Assembly (NCBI GenBank): GCA_037074705.1
Contig: JAYJMR010000042.1
Span: 1-64,000 of the forward strand
Direction: 5' to 3'
From: Zhengitettix transpicula
Taxonomy: Eukaryota > Arthropoda > Insecta > Orthoptera > Tetrigidae
DNA length: 64,000 bases
The translations under genes were made by a program, and so were the position numbers. Positions within the stretch are counted from its first letter, which is position 1, and each line of letters starts with the position of its first letter. The notes under the pieces are model-generated. The model saw only the letters and a list, made by a program, of their open reading frames with translations. It searched no databases and had not been told where the DNA came from. Positions 55,405 through 64,000 of this stretch are shown piece by piece.

Positions 55405-56659
55405 CGTAATATTTCGACGTTTCGAAGACAAGTTTGGAATTTCACCAACCAAGAATCTTCAAATAATAAAGTCTTATTTCATAATAAATGACTCGTTCTT
55501 TATAAAAATTACTCAAACCTGCACTTCTAAAATCTTAATCCATTAATATTAATTAATATATCCCAATATTTCGACGTTTCGACGACAAGTTTGGAATTTC
55601 TCCAACCAAGAATCTTCAAATAACAAAGTCTTATTTCATAATAAATGACTCGTTCTTTATAAAAATTACTCAAACCTGCACTTCTAAAATCTTAATCCAT
55701 TAATATTAATTAATATATCGTAATATTTCGACGTTTCGACGACAAGTTTGGAATTTCACCAACCAAGAATCTTCAAATAACAAAGTCTTATTTCATAATA
55801 AATGACTCGTTCTTTATAAAAATTACTCAAACCAGCACTTCTAAAATCTTCATCCATTATATTAATTAATATATCGTAATATTTCGACGTTTCGACGACA
55901 AGTTTGGAATTTCACCAACCAAGAATCTTCGAATAACAAAGTCTTATTTCATAATCAATGACTCGTTCTTTATAAAAATTACTCAAACCAGCACTTCTAA
56001 AATCTTAATCCATTAATATTAATTAATATATCGTAATATTTCGACGTTTCGAAGACAAGTTTGGAATTTCACCAACCAAGAATCTTCAAATAATAAAGTC
56101 TTATTTCATAATAAATGACTCGTTCTTTATAAAAATTACTCAAACCTGCACTTCTAAAATCTTAATCCATTAATATTAATTAATATATCCCAATATTTCG
56201 ACGTTTCGACGACAAGTTTGGAATTTCTCCAACCAAGAATCTTCAAATAACAAAGTCTTATTTCATAATAAATGACTCGTTCTTTATAAAAATTACTCAA
56301 ACCTGCACTTCTAAAATCTTAATCCATTAATATTAATTAATATATCGTAATATTTCGACGTTTCGACGACAAGTTTGGAATTTCACCAACCAAGAATCTT
56401 CAAATAACAAAGTCTTATTTCATAATAAATGACTCGTTCTTTATAAAAATTACTCAAACCTGCACTTCTAAAATCTTAATCCATTAATATTAATTAATAT
56501 ATCGTAATATTTCGACGTTTCGAAGACAAGTTTGGAATTTCACCAACCAAGAATCTTCAAATAACAAAGTCTTATTTCATAATAAATGATTCGTTCTTTA
56601 TAAAAATTACTCAAACCAGCACTTCTAAAATCTTCATCCATTAATATTAATTAATATAT
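55405..56659 (+). repeat. 4-monomer higher-order repeat, two copies (627 and 628 bp)
   Basis: Unit 55405 (CGAAGACA with AATAATAAAG) is followed by a CCA unit with TTTCTCC, a GTA unit, and a GTA unit with 116A. Unit 56032 starts the same order again, 627 bp later because unit 55719 lost one base. In the second copy the fourth unit (56503) itself carries CGAAGACA plus 88T and CTTCATCC, a hybrid of two variant types. The marker pair appears once more at 56817. Confidence 0.93.
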
Positions 56660-56816
56660 CGTAATATTTCGACGTTTCGACGACAAGTTTGGAATTTCAC
56701 CAACCAAGAATCTTCAAATAACAAAGTCTTATTTCATAATAAATGACTCGTTCTTTATAAAAATTACTCAAACCAGCACTTCTAAAATCTTAATCCATTA
56801 ATATTAATTAATATAT

Positions 56817-57915
56817 CGTAATATTTCGACGTTTCGAAGACAAGTTTGGAATTTCACCAACCAAGAATCTTCAAATAATAAAGTCTTATTTCATAATAAA
56901 TGACTCGTTCTTTATAAAAATTACTCAAACCTGCACTTCTAAAATCTTAATCCATTAATATTAATTAATATATCCCAATATTTCGACGTTTCGACGACAA
57001 GTTTGGAATTTCACCAACCAAGAATCTTCAAATAACAAAGTCTTATTTCATAATAAATGACTCGTTCTTTATAAAAATTACTCAAACCTGCACTTCTAAA
57101 ATCTTAATCCATTAATATTAATTAATATATCGTAATATTTCGACGTTTCGACGACAAGTTTGGAATTTCACCAACCAAAAATCTTCAAATAACAAAGTCT
57201 TATTTCATAATAAATGACTCGTTCTTTATAAAAATTACTCAAACCTGCACTTCTAAAATCTTAATCCATTAATATTAATTAATATATCGTAATATTTCGA
57301 CGTTTCGACGACAAGTTTGGAATTTCACCAACCAAGAATCTTCAAATAACAAAGTCTTATTTCATAATAAATGACTCGTTCTTTATAAAAATTACTCAAA
57401 CCAGCACTTCTAAAATCTTAATCCATTAATATTAATTAATATATCGTAATATTTCGACGTTTCGACGACAAGTTTGGAATTTCACCAACCAAGAATCTTC
57501 AAATAACAAAGTCTTATTTCATAATAAATGACTCGTTCTTTATAAAAATTACTCAAACCAGCGCTTCTTAAATCTTAATCCATTAATATTAATTAATATA
57601 TCGTAATATTTCGACGTTTCGACGACAAGTTTGGAATTTCACCAACCAAGAATCTTCAAATAACAAAGTCTTATTTCATAATAAATGACTCGTTCTTTAT
57701 AAAAATTACTCAAACCTGCACTTCTAAAATCTTAATCCATTAATATTAATTAATATATCGTAATATTTCGACGTTTCGACGACAAGTTTGGAATTTCACC
57801 AACCAAGAATCTTCAAATAACAAAGTCTTATTTCATAATAAATGACTCGTTCTTTATAAAAATTACTCAAACCTGCACTTCTAAAATCTTAATCTATTAA
57901 TATTAATTAATATAT
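56817..57915 (+). repeat. Segment repeated at 59329-60427 (16-monomer, 2,512-bp spacing), copy 1
   Basis: Seven monomers share ordered markers with a segment 2,512 bp downstream: CGAAGACA plus AATAATAAAG (56817), a CCA unit, a unit with CCAAAAATC (57131), a unit with 116A, a unit with CTTCTTAAATC (57445), a plain unit, and a unit ending in 137T (57759). Small private differences such as GCGCTTC at 57561 show that the copies are not brand new. Confidence 0.9.
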
Positions 57916-59328
57916 CGTAATATTTCGACGTTTCGACGACAAGTTTGGAATTTCACCAACCAAGAATCTTCAAATAACAAAGTCTTATTTCATAATAAAT
58001 GACTCGTTCTTTATAAAAATTACTCAAACCTGCACTTCTAAAATCTTAATCCATTAATATTAATTAATATATCGTAATATTTCGACGTTTCGACGACAAG
58101 TTTGGAATTTCACTTACCAAGAATCTTCAAATAACAAAGTCTTATTTCATAATAAATGACTCGTTCTTTATAAAAATTACTCAAACCTGCACTTCTAAAA
58201 TCTTAATCCATTAATATTAATTAATATATCGTAATATTTCGACGTTTCGACGACAAGTTTGGAATTTCACCAACCAAGAATCTTCAAATAACAAAGTCTT
58301 ATTTCATAATAAATGACTCGTTCTTTATAAAAAATTACTCAAACCTGCACTTCTAAAATCTTAATCCATTAATATTAATTAATATATCGTAATATTTCGA
58401 CGTTTCGACGACAAGTTTGGAATTTCACCAACCAAGAATCTTCAAATAACAAAGTCTTATTTCATAATAAATGACTCGTTCTTTATAAAAATTACTCAAA
58501 CATGCACTTCTAAAATCTTAATCTATTAATATTAATTAATATATCGTAATATTTCGACGTTTCGACGACAAGTTGGAATTTCACCAACCAAGAATCTTCA
58601 AATAACAAAGTCTTATTTCATAATAAATGACTCGTTCTTTATAAAAATTACTCAAACCTGCACTTCTAAAATCTTAATCCATTAATATTAATTAATATAT
58701 CGTAATATTTCGACGTTTCGACGACAAGTTTGGAATTTCACCAACCAAGAATCTTCAAATAACAAAGTCTTATTTCATAATAAATGACTCGTTCTTTATA
58801 AAAATTTCTCAAACCTGCACTTCTAAAATCTTAATCCATTAATATTAATTAATATATCGTAATATTTCGACGTTTCGACGACAAGGTTGGAATTTCACCA
58901 ACCAAGAATCTTCAAATAACAAAGTCTTATTTCATAATAAATGACTCGTTCTTTATAAAAATTACTCAAACCTGCACTTCTAAAATCTTAATCCATTAAT
59001 ATTAATTAATATATCGTAATATTTCAACGTTTCGACGACAAGTAAGGAATTTCACCAACCAAGAATCTTCAAATAACAAAGTCTTATTTCATAATAAATG
59101 ACTCGTTCTTTATAAAAATTACTCAAACCTGCACTTCTAAAATCTTCATCCATTAATATTTATTAATATATCGTAATATTTCGACGTTTCGACGACAAGT
59201 TTGGAATTTCACCAACCAAGAATCTTCAAATAACAAAGTCTTATTTCATAATAAATGACTCGTTCTTTATAAAAATTACTCAAACCAGCACTTCTAAAAT
59301 CTTAATCCATTAATATTAATTAATATAT

Positions 59329-60427
59329 CGTAATATTTCGACGTTTCGAAGACAAGTTTGGAATTTCACCAACCAAGAATCTTCAAATAATAAAGTCTTA
59401 TTTCATAATAAATGACTCGTTCTTTATAAAAATTACTCAAACCTGCACTTCTAAAATCTTAATCCATTAATATTAATTAATATATCCCAATATTTCGACG
59501 TTTCGACGATAAGTTTGGAAATTCACCAACCAAGAATCTTCAAATAACAAAGTCTTATTTCATAATAAATGACTCGTTCGTTATAAAAATTACTCAAACC
59601 TGCACTTCTAAAATCTTAATCCATTAATATTAATTAATATATCGTAATATTTCGACGTTTCGACGACAAGTTTGGAATTTCACCAACCAAAAATCTTCAA
59701 ATAACAAAGTCTTATTTCATAATAAATGACTCGTTCTTTATAAAAATTACTCAAACCTGCACTTCTAAAATCTTAATCCATTAATATTAATTAATATATC
59801 GTAATATTTCGACGTTTCGACGACAAGTTTGGAATTTCACCAACCAAGAATCTTCAAATAACAAAGTCTTATTTCATTATAAATGACTCGTTCTTTATAA
59901 AAATTACTCAAACCAGCACTTCTAAAATCTTAATCCATTAATATTAATTAATATATCGTAATATTTCGACGTTTCGACGACAAGTTTGGAATTTCACCAA
60001 CCAAGAATCTTCAAATAACAAAGTCTTATTTCATAATAAATGACTCGTTCTTTATAAAAATTACTCAAACCAGCACTTCTTAAATCTTAATCCATTAATA
60101 TTAATTAATATATCGTAATATTTCGACGTTTCGACGACAAGTTTGGAATTTCACCAACCAAGAATCTTCAAATAACAAAGTCTTATTTCATAATAAATGA
60201 CTCGTTCTTTATAAAAATTACTCAAACCTGCACTTCTAAAATCTTAATCCATTAATATTAATTAATATATCGTAATATTTCGACGTTTCGACGACAAGTT
60301 TGTAATTTCACCAACCAAGAATCTTCAAATAACAAAGTCTTATTTCATAATAAATGATTCGTTCTTTATAAAAATTACTCAAACCTGCACTTCTAAAATC
60401 TTAATCTATTAATATTAATTAATATTT
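59329..60427 (+). repeat. Segment repeated from 56817-57915, copy 2
   Basis: This carries the same seven-monomer order as copy 1. Private changes include GATAAGTTTGGAAATTC near 59511, GTTCGTTAT at 59577, TTCATTATAAATG near 59876, GTTTGTAATTTC near 60299, and 88T in the last unit. Immediately upstream, 58858-59328 instead follows the order seen at 54777-55404, so a junction between two sources lies at about 59329. Confidence 0.88.
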
Positions 60428-63400
60428 CGTAATATTTCGACGTTTCGACGACAAGTTTGGAATTTCACCAACCAAGAATCTTCAAATAACAAAGTCTTAT
60501 TTCATAATAAATGACTCGTTCTTTATAAAAATTACTCAAACCTGCACTTCTAAAATCTTAATCCATTAATATTAATTAATATATCGTAATATTTCGACGT
60601 TTCGACGACAAGTTTGGAATTTCACCAACCAAGAATCTTCAAATAACAAAGTCTTATTTCATAATAAATGACTCGTTCTTTATAAAAATTACTCAAACCT
60701 GCACTTCTAAAATCTTAATCCATTAATATTAATTAATATATCGTAATATTTCGACGTTTCGACGAAAAGTTTGGAATTTCACCAACCAAGAATCTTCAAA
60801 TAACAAAGTCTTATTTCATAATAAATGATTCGTTCTTTATAAAAATTACTCAAACCAGCACTTCTAAAATCTTCATCCATTAATATTAATTAATATATCG
60901 TAATATTTCGACGTTTCGACGACAAGTTTGGAATTTCACCAACCAAGAATCTTCAAATAACAAAGTCTTATTTCATAATAAATGACTCGTTCTTTATAAA
61001 AATTACTCAAACCAGCACTTCTAAAATCTTAATCCATTAATATTAATTAATATATCGTAATATTTCGACGTTTCGACGACAAGTTTGGAATTTCACCAAC
61101 TAAGAATCTTCAAATAACAAAGTCTTATTTCATAATAAATGACTCGTTCTTTATAAAAATTACTCAAAACCAGCACTTCTAAAATCTTAATCCATTAATA
61201 TTAATTAATATATCGTAATATTTCGACGTTTCGACGACAAGTTTGGAATTTCACCAACCAAGAATCTTCAAATAACAAAGTCTTATTTCATAATAAATGA
61301 CTCGTTCTTTATAAAAATTACTCAAACCTGCACTTCTAAAATCTTAATCCATTAATATTAATTAATATATCGTAATATTTCGACGTTGCGACGACAAACT
61401 TGGAATTTCACCAACCAAGAATCTTCAAATAACAAAGTCTTATTTCATAATAAATGACTCGTTCTTTATAAAAATTACTCAAACCAGCACTTCTAAAATC
61501 TTAATCCATTAATATTAATTAATATATCGTAATATTTCGACGTTTCGACGACAAGTTTGGAATTTCACCAACCAAGAATCTTCAAATAACAAAGTCTTAT
61601 TTCATAATAAATGACTCGTTCTTTATAAAAATTACTCAAACCTGCACTTCTAAAATCTTAATCCATTAATATTAATTAATATATCGTAATATTTCGACGT
61701 TTCGACGACAAGTTTGGAATTTCACCAACCAAGAATCTTCAAATAACAAAGTCTTATTTCATAATAAATGACTCGTTCTTTATAAAAATTACTCAAACCG
61801 GCACTTCTAAAATCTTAATCCATTAATAATTATTAATATATCGTAATATTTCGACGTTTCGACGACAAGTTTGGAATTTCACCAACCAAGAATCTTCAAA
61901 TAACAAAGTCTTATTTCATAATAAATGACTCGTTCTTTATAAAAATTACTCAAACCAGCACTTCTAAAATCTTAATCCATTAATATTAATTAATATATCG
62001 TAATATTTCGACGTTTCGACGACAAGTTTGGAATTTCACCAACCAAGAATCTTCAAATAACAAAGACTTATTTCATAATAAATGACTCGTTCTTTATAAA
62101 AATTACTTAAACCTGCACTTCTAAAATCTTAATCCATTAATATTAATTATATATCGTAATATTTCGACGTTTCGACGACAAGTTTGGAATTTCACCAACC
62201 AAGAATCTTCAAATAACAAAGTCTTATTTCATAATAAATGACTCGTTCTTTATAAAAATTACTCAAACCAGCACTTCTAAAATCTTAATCCATTAATATT
62301 AATTAATATATCGTAATATTTCGACGTTTCGACGACAAGTTTGGAATTTCACCAACCAAGAATCTTCAAATAACAAAGTCTTATTTCATAATAAATGACT
62401 CGTTCTTTATAAAAATTACTCAAACCTGCACTTCTAAAATCTTAATCCATTAATATTAATTAATATATCGTAATATTTCGACGTTTCGACGACAAGTTTG
62501 GAATTTCACCAACCAAGAATCTTCAAATAAAAAAGTGTTATTTCATAATAAATGACTCGTTCTTTATAAAAATTACTCAAACCAGCACTTCTAAAATCTT
62601 AATCCATTAATATTAATTAATATATCGTAATATTTCGACGTTTCGACGACAAGTTTGGAATTTCACCAACCAAGAATCTTCAAATAACAAAGTCTTATTT
62701 CATAATAAATGACTCGTTCTTTATAAAAATTACTCAAACCAGCACTTCTAAAATCTTAATCCATTAATATTAATTAATATATCGTAATATTTCGACGTTT
62801 CGACGACAAGTTTGGAATTTCACCAACCAAGAATCTTCAAATAACAAAGTCTTATTTCATAATAAATGACTCGTTCTTTATAAAAATTACTCAAACCAGC
62901 ACTTCTAAAATCTTAATCCATTAATATTAATTAATATATCGTAATATTTCGACGCTTCGACGACAAGTTTGGAATTTCACCAACCAAGAATCTTCAAATA
63001 ACAAAGTCTTATTTCATAATAAATGACTCGTTCTTTATAAAAATTACTCAAACCTGCACTTCTAAAATCTTAATCCATTAATATTAATTAATATATCGTA
63101 ATATTTCGACGTTTCGACGACAAGTTTGGAATTTCACCAACCAAGAATCTTCAAATAACAAAGTCTTATTTCATAATAAATGACTCGTTCTTTATAAAAA
63201 TTACTCAAACTTGCACTTTTAAAATCTTAATCCATTAATATTAATTAATATATCGTAATATTTCGACGTTTCGACGACAAGTTTGGAATTTCACCAACCA
63301 AGAATCTTCAAATAACAAAGTCTTATTTCATAATAAATGACTCGTTCTTTATAAAAATTACTCAAACAAGCACTTCTAAAATCTTAATCTATTAATACTA

Positions 63401-63880
63401 ATTAATATATCATAATATTTCGACGTTTCGACGACAAGTTTGGAATTTCACCAACCAAGAATCTTCAAATAACAAAGTCTTATTTCATAATAAATGATTC
63501 GTTCTTTATAAAAATTACTCAAACTTGCACTTCTAAAATCTTAATCTATTAATATTAATTAATATATCATAATATTTCGACGTTTCGACGACAAGTTTGG
63601 AATTTCACCAACCAAGAATCTTCAAATAACAAAGTCTAATTTCATTAAAATGACTCGTTCTTTATAAAAATTACTCAAACCAGCACTTCTAAAATCTTAA
63701 TCTATTAATATTAATTAATATATCAAAATATTTCGACGTTTCGACGACAAGTTTGGAATTTCACCAACCAAGAATCTTCAAATAACAAAGTCTTATTTCA
63801 TAATAAATGACTCGTTCTTTATAAAAATTACTCAAACCTGCACTTCTAAAATCTTAATCTATTAATATTAATTAATATAT

Positions 63881-64000
63881 CGTAATATTTCGACGTTTCG
63901 ACGACAAGTTTGGAATTTCACCAACCAAGAATCTTCAAATAACAAAGTCTTATTTCATAATAAATGACTCGTTCTTTATAAAAATTACTCAAACCTGCAT
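63881..64000 (+). repeat. Partial last monomer, cut by the window edge
   Basis: A GTA-type unit runs for 120 bases and stops at the window end within CCTGCA. Its last base is T where the consensus has C. The array evidently continues beyond both window ends, since base 1 is also the first base of a full monomer. Confidence 0.95.

Larger units (their letters stand above)
1..64000 (+). repeat. 157-bp satellite DNA array filling the whole window (407 complete monomers plus a 120-base partial one)
   Basis: Every base belongs to a head-to-tail tandem repeat in a single orientation. Unit starts fall at 1, 158, 315, 472, 629 and so on. Adding up all length changes predicts the last start at 63881, which is what is seen. 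Twenty-eight monomers differ from 157 bp. The larger ones have their own entries. The remaining single-base changes are in units starting 16644, 26215, 28883, 37989, 41599, 48185, 53993, 55719, 58545, 61999 and 63568 (each minus 1) and 21983, 58230 and 61056 (each plus 1). Because 157 leaves a remainder of 1 when divided by 3, any reading frame passes through all three monomer frames. In the consensus this limits open frames to about 49 codons on the plus strand and about 31 on the minus strand, so the array is non-coding. A centromeric or pericentromeric role is inferred from monomer size and homogeneity, not shown. Confidence 0.99.

Noticed and set aside
1..64000. CRISPR-like array of regular direct repeats
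   Set aside because: The repeats are contiguous 157-bp units with no unique spacers between them, and no cas-like gene is present.
1..64000. Protein-coding tandem repeat
   Set aside because: 157 is not a multiple of 3, and the consensus has stop codons in all frames on both strands, so no frame stays open beyond about 49 codons.
1..64000. Array of transposon ends, helitrons or LTR fragments
   Set aside because: No terminal repeats, target-site duplications or coding remnants are visible, and every base fits the monomer.
1..64000. Telomeric or subtelomeric repeat tract
   Set aside because: No run of TTAGGG, TTTAGGG, TTAGG or similar short telomere units occurs; the period is 157 bp throughout.
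1..64000. Inverted monomer blocks
   Set aside because: All monomer starts read in the plus direction, and unit-start bookkeeping closes exactly at 63881, leaving no room for an inverted unit.
1..64000. Naming the species or satellite family
   Set aside because: Length and composition fit many plants and invertebrates. I do not recognise the consensus, and a database search would be needed.

Overview
The whole 64,000-base window is one uninterrupted head-to-tail array of a 157-bp satellite DNA monomer. I see no gene, no RNA gene, no transposable element, no inversion and no flanking unique sequence. The first monomer starts at base 1 (starting the unit at the CGTAAT box). Summing every insertion and deletion I found places the last unit start at 63881, which gives exactly 407 complete monomers plus a 120-base partial one. 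Of the 407, 379 are exactly 157 bp and 28 differ in length, most by one base. The consensus is about 73% A+T (60 A, 55 T, 29 C, 13 G). Each monomer holds six CpG steps, five of them within its first 23 bases.

This points to a eukaryotic nuclear genome and to constitutive heterochromatin, with a centromeric or pericentromeric array as the leading interpretation. The monomer is of nucleosome size, the array is very homogeneous, and a dyad-rich A+T block sits in every unit. I do not recognise the satellite family and cannot name the species. The lack of CpG depletion argues mildly for a lineage or locus with little CpG methylation, or for very recent homogenisation.

The information lies in the pattern of variants. 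Monomer positions 5-65 are almost invariant. Diagnostic differences concentrate in positions 116-157 plus positions 2-4 of the next unit. The four main forms of positions 2-4 are called here GTA, CCA, AAA and ATA. Other marker states are 88T, 98T, 108G, 116A, 123T, 137T and 145C. These states recur in the same order, so the array is a patchwork of higher-order repeats (HORs) of different lengths.

Region by region: bases 1-2832 hold an early subfamily with its own markers and a perfect 2-monomer repeat (1257-1884). Bases 3461-5030 hold a 5-monomer repeat. From about 5 to 11 kb the monomers are mixed and regular in length. Bases 11154-14602 hold a cluster of length-damaged monomers. Bases 15074-16329 hold a 4-monomer repeat. 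Bases 21041 to about 30860 hold a tandem duplication with a period of 35 monomers (5,487 bp). Bases 32808-36575 hold two copies of a 12-monomer, 1,884-bp repeat, with rearranged derivatives at 38302-40656. Bases 36890-37831 hold a 3-mer, 41912-43481 a 6-mer, and 45202-48184 related 6-mer and 9-mer units. Bases 55405-60427 hold 4-mer and 16-mer repeats with a mosaic junction. The pattern fits repeated unequal exchange or replication-based amplification at many scales.
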